Of a stretch of DNA of 64,000 bases, positions 1-12,300 are shown one piece after another. Where the stretch lies: positions 5,394,001 through 5,458,000 of the forward strand of contig NC_088314.1 in the NCBI RefSeq assembly GCF_910592395.1, read 5' to 3'. Position 1 is the stretch's first letter. The number at the start of each line of letters is the position of its first letter. The notes below the pieces were generated by a model that had not been told where the DNA came from, ran no database searches, and saw nothing but the letters and a program-made list of their open reading frames with translations. A program made the translations under genes and the position numbers. The stretch is from Lineus longissimus. Its lineage: Eukaryota; Nemertea; Pilidiophora; Heteronemertea; Lineidae.

Positions 1-1709
1 GTCATATCTTCCTCCTGTTGATTTTGAATAACCTGGCATCGAATCAGTTCAATTTGACACTCATGAGTCACCCCAACAAAACTAATTTGGATGATAACCT
101 TATGGAGATTAATTCTGCTGCTGCCGTTAAAATATTTCAATGATGAAATCAATCAACCAGTGATGTGTTTCAATTTCTGCAGAACTTAGTCAGAAACATC
201 AAAGTTAATCATTCCGGTTTTGAAAGTGGGCCATCTAATGATTTTGAACATCTATCATATTTTTTTGTAATATTGGTTTCTATGAGCAAGAATAACACAT
301 TTTAATCCAAAACTCAATTCACAAGGAATCACTGAAATCAACTGGGCCCTTACTGTTTACACTAGCCCCCTGCATCCATCACCTGCCTATACTACAGTCC
401 TCTTTTAAGGTTAAGGGGAATCTTCTCTATTCATTGACTCTTCACCCAGAAAATATATCGGAAGGGTTCAGATTCTCCTTCTTCGTCATCTCAAGGCCAC
501 AACATACTTTTCAATGCAACAAAGGCAATGGAGCTTTTACCAAGGCCTGTTTACCCGGTAGGAGCAAGTCCATTAGTGGCATTGAGACTCAAGGAAAACA
601 ACCCCATCCATTACAACTCTCGATGCCGCCCCCTCCCAGGGGAATGGCAATTTTGCAAAACCTGCATCAGATATGAATCCACGGACTGTTGCTGCAGCCG
701 ATAATCCTAGTGATTAATCGCTATATCTCGGCCGTTTTGCATCGCAGCAATGCCATCAGAAAGCATGTTTATTTAATGCCGGGCGTCTCCTGTTCACTCA
801 ACCCATGATTTTCTGAGAGACAACCGTGAAATTTCAGCACACAGTGACTAATTCCAATGCCGAGGGCAACAGCAGGAAATCTGTGTTTCTTTGAGGAAAA
901 TCTGATTGCACGTGTTAAAATTGGTTTTGAGAAGTAAAAATATCATCACGGTCAATTATCCACAGCAAACAAAATATGCTCACGCTTCAGCAGACGTAAC
1001 AGTTTGTGTGAAAATCGAATAGATTGGGAAACTTGTCAGTTGCATGCTTCAAACTGAAATCTTTTTGTGCTAGAATTAATTAGATTTTCCTACTATGGCC
1101 CCCTTGGGGATATCTAGTGATTCAATTAGCATGATTACCGAGGTAAAAAGAGACAGATCTAATATTTTGTGAGACAAAAATCTGGCAATGTGCACTCGGT
1201 GTGGAGGGTATTGGGTGTAGTTAGCCGACGAAGGGATTAAATGCCACCCAATGTCACCAAAAAATGTGTTTTTGACGATGATTTTAGGCGAAATTCTTTC
1301 AAAAAGTGTCATTTTGCCCCCCCCCGTGTGATATAGCAGTGTTCTCTGCAGCCCATTGTAACCAGATGGGCAAAATGGAGTGTAAGATTTACCACCAGAC
1401 ATCAAAATATACCATCAGCCCAAGCACATGTAAGAAATCAGCCAGGTGGCAGCACAAGGAACGCATACTCTGGCTGTTTGGTTGATAAATAATCAATTGC
1501 AGCCAGTGCGAGGATAGTGCTGCCATCTACAGCAAGAATAAAGAGCTGTTATCAGTGAATGAGTGAGCTGCGGGAAGGAGCAGTGAGTGTCAAACAAAAC
1601 TTCCATGACTATACGTACAACATTACTTACTACCAATATAGCAAAACTTTACATCGTGATGAACACAAAATGAGAGTGACACACTTTTGTCTTGGAAATG
1701 AGAACTTAC
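1..1709 (-). other. PNPLA8 intron running off the left edge; no exon seen
   Basis: This stretch follows a good minus-strand splice donor (GT at 1708-1709) that ends the last visible PNPLA8 exon in phase 1, so it is read as intron. I searched both strands for the conserved PNPLA8 C-terminal segment, which in the family follows the SATDT motif and contains a YFRFNP-like stretch, and did not find it. A run of C lies near 1315-1325. The short open frames here have no recognisable similarity. The final exon or exons, about 95 residues in relatives, presumably lie to the left of the window. Confidence 0.6.
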
Positions 1710-4700
1710 CCTGTGTGTCTGTAGCACTCTGAACAAATTTCAGCACCTTCTCCTTGATTGTCTTGTAGGCCTCTGGGTCAGGCACCTCTGCCGGCTCAAA
1801 GCGGCCATTGCCAAGCGACACTACACACTGCAACGGTTCATCTGGCCACAGCAGACGACATTCATGGATTGCCAAGGCTGTGGGGTTGTTGGTAAGCAGG
1901 CCACCATCCTGAAAAGTAGAATGCAGAATTGATAGCATTGTTCTTAATTTCAATTTTACTTTCTTAATTTTACTTTTACTGTCAGTGATTGCTCTATACT
2001 CGACCTGGCAACTTACTACCAGATTTGGGAGATGGGTCCCAAATTACCACAATGGGAACTCAGAACCTGTGAAAATAATTCGCAGCAGATGATGAAATTA
2101 GCAGATCACCAGGAAAATACTCAACCCTAGTCAAGATACACACCTGGTGTACGTAATCTCCAAGTACACACTCCTCATAGTAACCAGGGGCAGCGGACGA
2201 GGCCCTCACTGCCTCCCACATCTTGTACTCACAGCTCCCCCTATAGTGAGACTCCATTCCTGCCGGCAGGTTGTAGTTGCGGAACATATAATTCTGGATG
2301 TTGGGCATGTTGATGATCGAAGACACTATAGACATCTGAAATTATAGAGAAGTTTGCAAAAGAATGGTCTTTTGATAGATGTTCATTCAAATTGTTTTCC
2401 TGTTCCATTCCTGTTTGATTTTTGTCAGAAAGGAATTGGCAAGAGATGCACAGTCGAGCCATCAATTACACCTGGCACCCTGTATTGTTGCCATCAGCTA
2501 CACACAGGGGAGTCAGTCAATCAGCCGCATTGGAACTTTGATTGGACTGGAGAAAATCAGGGTAAATTCATACCTTGGGACATTCTTCATCTCTGGCAGT
2601 ATCAATTAGCAACCGCTCTCCCAGGTTGGATCTGAAAATTATTCAAAATAAGAATAATAAATGAACTTGTCCTACAGAGTGTCTTGAATAAGAATCCCGA
2701 TAAACAACTCGACTTGACTTATGTTTCGTTGGGGTTTTTGGGCAAAAGCTACAGAATGAAATGAGAATTAGGCAGCAGATGATCCTGATATTTACCAAGC
2801 AGATTATAAACAGAAGAAACACTCACTTTAGGATGTTTGCCCACATCTCCGTATCATAAAATGCATGATTGAAGACAAGTTTACTGGCACCAACAATCCT
2901 ACTTCTCTGGAACATCTCAAGGCTGAATTCCCTGTAGACTTCCTCACACTCGTTCAGCGGTACCCTGAAACACCACTAACAATTATGATAATGAATCTAA
3001 AAGAGCTTTTTCATGGCAAAGTAAAGTACATGTGCCTGGCTCAAAGAACACCTGGATTCATTAAAGAACTCTCTTTGGTAAGGGACAGCTACAAAGTGCA
3101 CACTTTAACTGTAGTGGAGAAACTGTGAATTGGCCAAGCGTTGAACCAACCGAGTATTGACTTGGCCAAGAGTCGAACCTGCCTACAACCATTCAACGTG
3201 TGACCTGGTCTGATGTTTGAAATGTGCGTTTGAAACTATCTTGGACAGACTATTGACACTAAGATGTTGTTTCGTAGACATTACACTGTACAAACCTGTA
3301 ACAGCCAATGAGTGCAGCCATCAACGCCCCCGTGCTAACGCCGCAGATATAATCAAAGAGTTTGTGAATTGGTTGACCAGTTATCTCTTCTAGCTTCTTC
3401 AGCATGTTGATTGACATCAGACCCCTGGAAACAAATTTGGATAATAAAAGTATATTTTTCAGTCTGTTAGTATGGTCTGAAATGGAATTCAAACCAATAA
3501 TGCCCACCTACCATAAAACCAGCCATTAAGGCTAAAAAGCCTGGCTCAATCTTGACGTCAGTTGGATGGAACAGTATGCCATGGTCCGTTGTATCTGGTG
3601 TCTATGCCAGGACAACTAAGAGACTACGCATTCAAGGATTGCAGCTTGCAGTGGACTCGCACTTCAATCAGCCTGTCGGAAAACGCCTTCGATCTAAATT
3701 TAATTACCAATCGTAATCACAACATGGCATGGAGGAGGAGGTCTTTTTTTGTTCGCAGATATTTTGCCAACTGACTCTTACCTTGTTCCACCACCATCAA
3801 TTGATAAAACTCGAATTCCTCGACTTTGGATTGGGTCTACGTGGCCAACTAGAGCCAGACATTCACGTGCCTGCCCGGAGATTGAACTGGATGACGACTT
3901 GCGGATCTTCAGCAAGAAAGGGATTGCTTGTTCCTGCAAGGTTAATCACTAGACTGTCAAAACATGAATGAGTAAATTGAGAGAAAAAAATCACAGGTGT
4001 GGTATGTCCTATTAAGTTTATTTTAAATCTACACCAACCACAGTATTAAAGTGATAATATTTTAACACCTTGATTGACAATGCAACTGCTTTGAGACCAC
4101 TGATTGAACTGTCGTGCAAAATCGTAAGTTTGAAGTAAACCTGCAAGGTGCCCCTAATGTGCAATGAAGTATCATCTCGAGCAACGTGCGAGTCAATTCT
4201 TAAAGCACTGTCCAAAAATGCAGTGACAATGTATCTTAATAAGCTTGAAAGTACAAGATGACAATTGACAATAGACATTACATAAGCTCCTCTGTATCAA
4301 ACCCACCTTGACAGCGACACCATGTGATTCCGGATACATCAATAAATGTTTCGAGAGTTCCTCCATTCTGACTAGCCTTGAGCTATCTGAGGATGCCGTC
4401 TTCAACGTTCGCACCAATGCCCGTGTTCGACTGTTAATTGCACTTTTAGAATAAGTCTCTTTCTTCGCAGTCACCTTTGTGGCTTTCCCAATATCACTCC
4501 TTCTACGATATTCAGCCGGTATTATCTCCAGAACCTTGTCAACCAGTGGCTCCAAACTTTTAACAAAACCAAACCCATCGCCCTGGCCCTCTTTTAGATC
4601 AGTGGTCTTCGAACCCAGCATTGATGAAAGACTTTTCGAAAACCCAATATAACTTTTTGGCTCATAGTTCTTTACAACCAAGTTGTCAAAACCTGATACA

Positions 4701-5146
4701 GATTCGTGACCAGCCATAGCCATTGTTTTCGAATAATCGTTAATGCTCTGACTTGTTAGCTTCATGGCATCCTTAAAGTCATGCTCCTCCCGTTGAACAT
4801 TCCCGTTCTCAAAGATATAAGTCCTCCGAGCTTTTGCTTCGATTACATTCTCCATGTCTTCTTTGAGAGCGTTAGTCTGAGACTTATATCCACCATTTGT
4901 TGTCTTGCTACCACTGTCAGCTTTCCTCTTTGCCATCTGCCCAAAGTGATCCTTGATTATCTTCGACACATCCTTTATACCGAATGATTTCATTTTGTCA
5001 CTTTCAGGCGTTTGACTCTTGCTTGGCGCTGTGTCAGTGTCATCACTGGCGAAATCGACCAATGTTTGCGAGGGGCTGAGTTTCGTCCAAAAATAGATCT
5101 GTTTACACACTAGACTATATGGCAATGGCGTATTATGCAGGTACAC
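1710..5146 (-). CDS. PNPLA8: Calcium-independent phospholipase A2-gamma (patatin-like), 3' partial
   Basis: Membrane-associated patatin-family lipase that hydrolyses phospholipid acyl esters, in mitochondria and peroxisomes in relatives. Exons in transcript order: 4307-5146, 3782-3933, 3424-3296, 2964-2827, 2631-2574, 2335-2144, 1908-1710. All phases match, giving 569 visible residues. Seen directly: the oxyanion glycine loop DGGGTRG (D326-G332) split across exons 2 and 3; the GVSTG nucleophile elbow with Ser361; and the DGG catalytic dyad motif (D504) opening the seventh exon. Upstream of the loop the regions around NSRTRALV and [20 protein letters not shown] match the PNPLA8 subgroup rather than PNPLA6/7 or PNPLA9. 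The N-terminal ~230 residues are lysine/serine-rich and unrecognised. The chosen ATG at 5146 is only the longest frame; it lies inside an inverted duplication, so the true start may be further upstream or at a later Met. The C-terminus lies beyond the left edge. Confidence 0.93.
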
Positions 5147-6012
5147 GTCAACGGGTCATTGTCGGACGTCAGTTCGCCAAGAAAACCAAAGGAATTGAAG
5201 GATTCATTGAACTCATCAACACATCATTAGTTTTTAGTGAAGTTCAACTGTATTCCTAGATAAATCACTTTGGTATATAGAGAGTAAGATTACTATTAAC
5301 TCACGTTAAAGTTTGAGTTCCGTGGAGGTTGGGTTGTCAGTACGTTGGTTGAGGGGCGCAATCACCTAGCTTATAGCGAGCAATTAATACACTAAAATTT
5401 CAGTGATGGACGTACAATATGCGTATATTACGGTAATAGTTGCAAGTATTTGGCATGTTAGAGTCATATTTCGTGTTACAACAACTACGTTGTAAACATA
5501 ATGCTCAAAATTGATTCATGAAAAAGTAGTTATTATAACACGAAATATCACTCTAAAATGCCAAATACTTGCAACTATTACGTTAATCACTGAAATCTTA
5601 GTGTATTAATTGCTCGCTAGGTGATTGCGCCCCTAAACCGACGTACTGAAACCTCCCCGGAACTCAAACTTTAACATGTTTAACGTGAGTTAATCATAAT
5701 TTTACTCTCTATATACCAAAGTGATTTATCTAGGAATACAGTTGAACTTCACTGAAAACTAATGATGTGTTGATGAGTTCAATGAATCTTTCAATTCCTT
5801 TGGTTTTCTTGGCGAACTGACGTCCGACAATGACCCGTTGACATGATGATGTACCTGCAATACGCCATTGCCGTAGTGTGTAAACAGATCTATTTTTGGA
5901 CGAAACTCAGCCCCTCGCAAACTTTGGTCGATTTCGCCAGTGATGACACTGCTTCTAGGGCTGTAGGCCTACCACAGCACTTTAAGCTGTAGCAGCGCCA
6001 AGCAAGAGTCAA
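5012..6012. repeat. About 1 kb imperfect palindrome between PNPLA8 and MOV10L1
   Basis: The left arm (about 5012-5488) reappears in reverse complement as the right arm (about 5526-6012), at roughly nine of ten positions by eye, around a 37-nt spacer (5489-5525). The left arm carries the first ~45 codons of the longest PNPLA8 frame and its upstream DNA; the right arm is a mirrored copy facing MOV10L1. The arms differ by small indels and by a ~40-nt insertion in the right arm (about 5951-5992), after which homology resumes in the AGCGCCAAGCAAGAGTCAA block. Any transcript crossing the whole structure could fold into a stem of several hundred base pairs. Part of the spacer recurs at 43094-43127. 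Confidence 0.9.
5843..5992 (+). pseudogene. Mirrored copy of PNPLA8 5' coding end, short open frame
   Basis: The right palindrome arm preserves an open frame of 49 codons from the first of three consecutive ATG codons to TAG at 5990-5992. It contains the segment [15 protein letters not shown] and then [10 protein letters not shown], the same as the PNPLA8 first coding exon, before diverging in an inserted stretch. It cannot encode a lipase. It lies about 350 nt upstream of the MOV10L1 start and could be an upstream ORF in that gene's leader if transcription starts left of it. Whether it is transcribed is unknown. Confidence 0.6.
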
Positions 6013-6345
6013 GACAAATGTCCGCTGCCAGCCGCTGCTGGATCAACCCCCTCGCCCGCCCTCCCCCCATCAGATTCAGACACTGAGACAGAGGCCTGGC
6101 CGTGCCCTGTGAATTAGCCAAATTCAATATGATTCTTTTCTTAATTAGGGCCTAAGAATAAGATGAATGAGACACAAGAAGATGCATTTTAGACCAATGA
6201 ATGTGTTTGGTTTTTTCCTGTTGACCATGTATCTTGGTTGAATTGAAGGCTACCGGTTGAAGATGTAAATCATCTTCACTGACTGTTGTTATGTTACTCA
6301 TTACTTAAGTTGTCTTTTTTTCAGATTTCAGAGTTTTGTTGAGTG

Positions 6346-9300
6346 ATGTTCAGTGCCATATCAAAAGCTGCAGGCTTCATCTTCTGGGGGTCTGCAGACG
6401 CTGCTGACAAGGCAGAAGAGAAGGAACCAACTGTTTCAAGTGCTGAGGGGGCTACTTCAGAACAAAATTCCCTTGGAACTCAAGGGAAGGTAACCAGCAT
6501 ACACAATGGTTATGGTATAATAAACAAGGATATCTACTTCACCTTTGATTGTGTTTATGGAGGTGGAAGGCCAAAAGTTGGTGATGTTGTGAATGTTCTG
6601 GCGAGTCGGAAATCAGCTGATGATGGATGGAAAGCAGAGCAAGTCTCTGTTGTTACTGGAATGTCCTGGGATGATGAGCCAAACCTTGATGAGAGTGAAG
6701 ATGGAAAACAAGTTCCTGAAGTCGTCTCGGAGGTGGTTGTTGGTATGGTGACCAGAGCATCAGCTAGTGAAGGAGTCATCAACAATAACATTCCATTTGT
6801 CGGACATACTGTGACAGATGATTACATCCCATTCAGGGGGGACTGGGTTACATGCAATGTGGAAAGGAACAATACGAATGGGACATGCCACGCCACCAAG
6901 ATTTCTCCTTTACGCATCAAGGATTTCATAGGTGAAATCAACAGCTCACAGAATGGTATTGGCTATATCAACAGAGATATTTTTGTTTATTTCAATGCGT
7001 GTAAGATTGCTGGTGACTGCGGAACTAGGAGGGGTGAAAAAGTGTCGTGTACAGCAATTGAAAGCAACCAAGGGAAGTGCAACTGGCGGGCCATCAGTAT
7101 CATGAAAGCCTCTTTTCAGAATTCACCTGCCAGGTGAGATAAAGTAAAAAATCCAACTTTAAAGCGTCTACCAGAAGCATGGACATATTTGAAGTGCGGA
7201 TGAAATTAGTTTGTTGTAGAATGTAGGAAGCCGGTTAACAGTACAAAGGAAATTCAGAGTTGTTACAATGAACACTGCCATTAAAAAAGGCTAATGGGCT
7301 TGACATAGGCGTTTTGTAGAACTCCCTCGACTTTAGAATCAATTGGGGAACTCTGGCGGGAAAGAGTTCCTGAGTATTTTCTGTGTCTGGATAAAGAATG
7401 TAAAATCTTTGTTGCCTTAATCTGACATTGCAGGTTACTCCAGATGCCCAGTATACCAGTCAGTCCCATGCAGGGAAAGTTCATGAAAGCCCTACTCGAT
7501 GACGAGGACAAATATGGAGTATTTGTTACAAAGTCCGCTGATTTTGGGATGCTCATGAACGGTCACCAGAAGTCCTTGAAGTTGTGGATACGGTGAGAAA
7601 AATTGCACAATTGTCGAACATTGACTAAACCAAACATGGTCATCAAATGAAGATCTGGTCTTTGATATCAACAGCTCGTTTGCTGTGTTGTCCTGTCAGC
7701 CAGTCATGAGGAAGGAATGCTAGTGTGCCACCAAGTTATGTTGGTACCGCATTCTCACTAAGAACTCCAGTTAGCAGAGAAAAATTTACAAGAATGAATA
7801 GTGGTCTAGTATTGAACGATAAAAATGTATAAACTTTCAAATTGATTTCATCTGAAAATATTTTGAGATGAAATATTTGGGTTACCATTACCAAATGTCT
7901 GCACCTTTGACATTGAAAAACATACACGTGCTTATCAGATGAAATCTGGTACTAGTACTTATTGAAACTGTTTCCAATTTCAGCAATGTGAGTGACCATC
8001 CCAAAACTTTGCTTAAAGTCCGTTTCCATGGTCACGTAATGTCACAGTTCACAGCCCACCCACCTGAGTTGAAGGAAACAGGGAAAAACCCACCATCTGG
8101 TAAAGAGCCGTCTGGCAACAAGATTGTTCTTGATCCGACCATATCTGCCTCGGTCAGCGTTGATTGTCATGCAAAGTAAGTGACATATCTCGAAAAAGCT
8201 TTGATATCTGTCAATTTCTATTTGTACCACTCCTCTTGCCATGATCAATGATGACGTATAAGAATTATTCTTACTATCATTACAGGAATTTCGGTCAGGA
8301 AAAGCAGCTTCTGGTCTTCGAATTTGAAGGCTTCAAAATAGGACGCTATCTGACTGTCGAAGTAAAGGACCCTACTGCTCGGTTCCTTGAGCCGAACGCC
8401 CCGTATCAGAGGCAAGGGACAAATCGTTATAGCCTGGCTGAGCAGATAAGACGCAAGTCTTCTGGAGAGGGTTGGGTCGTGCCAGGAATAAGGCCTATTT
8501 TGTAAGTATGGCTGAACCGATACAGACATATCATACAGGAACATTTTATTTCCACTTGCTGGAACTCAGTATTATTTCATTGTGCCAACTTTTTATTAGC
8601 TCCTACCAATATCACTTTTATATTTTCCCTTCAATTTCAGTGCCAATAAGAGTATCCAGCTGCCAAATAGACTTCCCCAATTCCTCGTCCCTTCAGATCT
8701 TAGAGACTGTATTTATGATGGAGAAGATCCTGTTGCTCTTTACCCTGTGCTCCAAAAGGTAAGAAAAGTATGCTCACAATATGAGAGACTAAGACTCCGA
8801 ATAGCAGGTGTGGTGAGCTTGGGACTGCTAGTTGTCTTACTCCTTGTCCGAACATCATGGGTTTGATACCTGATGTAGACATCGATTGTGACCTTGAGCA
8901 AGGTACTTTACTTGATTGTTACATGTAGGTCCCTGGAAAGAGACCAGTCTCCATAATGACCTCCACACTGTTTTTCATCCTCTAATGCTCTCCTCACTGT
9001 TTTTCAGCCCCTGATGTTCTCTACATACTCTCAAAAGTTCTCCCTGCTTCTCCATCTTGAGGAAATACAGATGGAGATTGACATACACGAGTACAACTTG
9101 GAAAGGGTAAGAATAGAATATAAGTTTGGAAGTAATCTCTGAAACCTGAAAATGATGTCATCACAAGCATTGAGCGCCTTGTTAGATTTCATGGTTTACT
9201 GTACTCCAAATATTCGATTTCAGGTGTGCCTCCGTCCTGTTGCTGAATTCCTTGCGCTCAAGGTGCCTGGTCTGGCAGAAGGCCGACCCTCCTTAATCAT

Positions 9301-12300
9301 TGGTGACAAGATCCGTGTGTCTGTGCCTGGAGAGGATGAGGGCCCGCAATATGAGGGCGTCATCCATGAGGTTCTCAACGACGAGGTGTTGTTAAAGTTC
9401 CAGCAGAGCTTCCATTCCGACTACCTTGGCCAGGACTATAATGTGGAGTTCACATTCAATCGCACTTCTTTGAGACGATGCCATCAGAGTGTTGACTTTG
9501 TCCAAAAGCTTGGAGAAGATAGTAAGTGGTGCATATATTTTATAACCCTTGTGTATCATTTCAGTGGATTTATCACTCTGGGCACATGTTCTTGGAGGGC
9601 AAGTCAGTTTTAAGACCGAATATCCGTCACTTTGATGCCTGAGTTTGGAATGGTTCTGGTTCACTGGTAGCACTTTCTCCTCCTTGGTTACCCTTGGAAA
9701 TATGAAGGCTATCCTGATAGTTGTAAAAAACCCTCGAGTTCAATTTTGTGATCCACCTTTCAGAAGTAACTGATAACTTTCTAATCTATTTCAGTCCTTT
9801 TCCCAACCAAACTCGAACTAAAAAGATCTCAAGTTACCGGTACGATCAATGAAGCCGTAAAAGAAGTCGTCAAATCACCAGCACAGCAAAACAAACCAAG
9901 CACAAGGAGAAAGCAGACCAAAGCACCCGGTAGTCACACGTTCTTCAACTCTTTGCTGAATGACAGACAGAGAGCAGCATGTCTACGGATCCTTGGTGGG
10001 CAGTGTCGTCCAGTGCCGTATATACTCTTCGGTCCACCAGGGACTGGGAAGACTGTCACGGTTGTTGAGGCAGTACTCCAAGTGTTTCATCATGTGCCTT
10101 CGAGTCGAACGTTGGTCTGTGCGCCGTCCAACAGTGCAGCTGATCTTTTGGTGAGTGTTTGAGGTCAGTGCAAGAGGGTCGCGCTGGCACAGTGCTTGAG
10201 TCGACCTTATGGTCTGGAGATTGTGTTTGATTCCCTGCCAGGTCACCACTAAGTTCCTCTCTTTGGTGACGTCTGCTTGTGCTCTTCGTAGCTGCCACTC
10301 GACACTCCAGGGATTGTCTGTTGTGACCAGGATGATATTAATCAAAATGTGTTGAATCATAAAGTCCTGTTGTGAAGAAAATATGACAAAATTGTGAAAT
10401 AAAGTCAGGGTCAAACTGTGATTAAGTGATTCATGTAGTCTTGTTAAAACTATTTGGTAAAAAATCTAATGTTAATTCGTACATATCCTCTCTTTCAGGC
10501 TGAAAGACTCCACCTGAGCTCAAAAATTGGTAAGGGTGACATGGTACGCTTGAATGCATTCCAACGCACCGTGGACGTCATCCCCGAGATAATCCAACCA
10601 TACAGCATGTACGCTGACAACTTGGAACATGTTGCCCGACATAGGATTGTCGTCTGTACATGTGCAACTGCGGGAAGTTTGTACGGATTACGTTTAGTGC
10701 CTGGACACTTCACACATGCGTTCGTTGATGAGGCAGGACAGGCCACGGAACCCGAGTGCTTGGTTGCACTGAGTTTGGTTGCGAATGCTGGTGGCCAGAC
10801 TGTGTTGGCTGGTGACCCGCTACAGCTTGGTCCCGTCCTCCGGTCGAAGTATTCGGTGAAACATGGACTTCAGGAATCGTTGTTAGAGAGGCTGATATAC
10901 CGTCCATTGTATCAGAGAGATGAGCAGAGGTTTTCTGGGCATGGATGCTATGATCCATTCTTGGTAAGTTAACAAATGCGTTGAAACCTCCCTCAGTAGA
11001 CACCTCTGTTAGCAGGACCCCCAGATCAATAACAGTGCAAGATCAAGCTACCCCTCCTTGTGTTGTGATTTGAATGTCTAAGCTCAGAGCTCTTTTTCTT
11101 TGACTGATTCAGCCAAGAATTCAGGAATATCAGTGTCAAGTGCTGGAAGAAGTAGCATTGTCAATAAACAAAGATCATTTCCCAACTTGATTTGTACACA
11201 TCTTATATTGATCCTATTCTTAGGTGACAAAACTGATCAACAACTACCGCTCACACCCAGCCCTGATGACCCTACCTTCCCAGCTGTTCTATCACAATGA
11301 GCTACAGATGTGTGCAGACAAGCAAATGAGGGAACGACTCTGTCACATTGACATACTGCCAAACCCCGGGTTCCCTCTCATCTTCCATGGAATAAGGGTA
11401 AGAGACATCTGTTCTCAAATGTGTCCGGGTATCTAACGCATCAAGAAAGGAACCCAATTTTACTTTTCGGGATCAAGAGGTAGACCAACTACCAAATCAG
11501 AAAGATTTGGTTAGACTTGGCCACAAACTTTGTGTTTTCTTCGTAACCCAACTCACCCTAGTGAAACTTGGACTGGTTCATTCAACTAAAGAACCTAACT
11601 AAACTGCTGAGACGAAGACTAGTTCATTGAATCTTCTCAATTTACTTCATTTTCTCTTTTTTTTTTCCTAGGGAGAGGACCTTCGGGAGGGCAACAGTCC
11701 ATCCTGGTTCAACCCTGTAGAGGCTGTGCAAGTCATGCGTTACCTCCAGACCCTAGTCGGCTCAGACATCCACGATCTCTCTTACGACGACATTGGTATC
11801 ATCACGCCATACAGGAAACAAGTGGAGAAGATACGTCTGCTTATTGACAAGCTTGACATGGAGAGGGTCAAGGTTGGCTCAGTGGAAGAATTTCAAGGTC
11901 AGGAGCGGCCTGTGATGATTATATCGACAGTAAGTTTGAGATTTGTTTCCCAATCAGTTTACGCTGTACGCCAAAAGATCTCTCCATCAGAACTCAGTAA
12001 AGCACCTTTACTAAAAAACGGGAATGGGACACACGCATGAATACAAGGACTGTTGTGCAGCCTGATAAGGCTAGTAACCAAGCTGTGAATCATTCAGCAT
12101 GTTGTTCTGTCTCCAGGCAAGATTCATAAATTCATTTGACTCCATCTCTTGTTTTAGGTTCGATCACACTCCAGATTGGTCGCCTTCGATCAGAAGTTCA
12201 ACCTGGGATTCTTGAGCAACCCCAAGAGATTCAATGTAGCAATTACCCGTCCGCAGGCCCTTCTTGTCATCATTGGGAACCCTCATGTCTTAGCACAGGT

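Noticed and set aside
434-676. Plus-strand 80-codon frame near the left edge
   Set aside because: No recognisable similarity, no splice context, and it lies opposite a PNPLA8 intron.
6343-6345. GTG start for MOV10L1
   Set aside because: The adjacent ATG at 6346 gives the expected family N-terminus ([13 protein letters not shown]); a non-ATG start is unnecessary.
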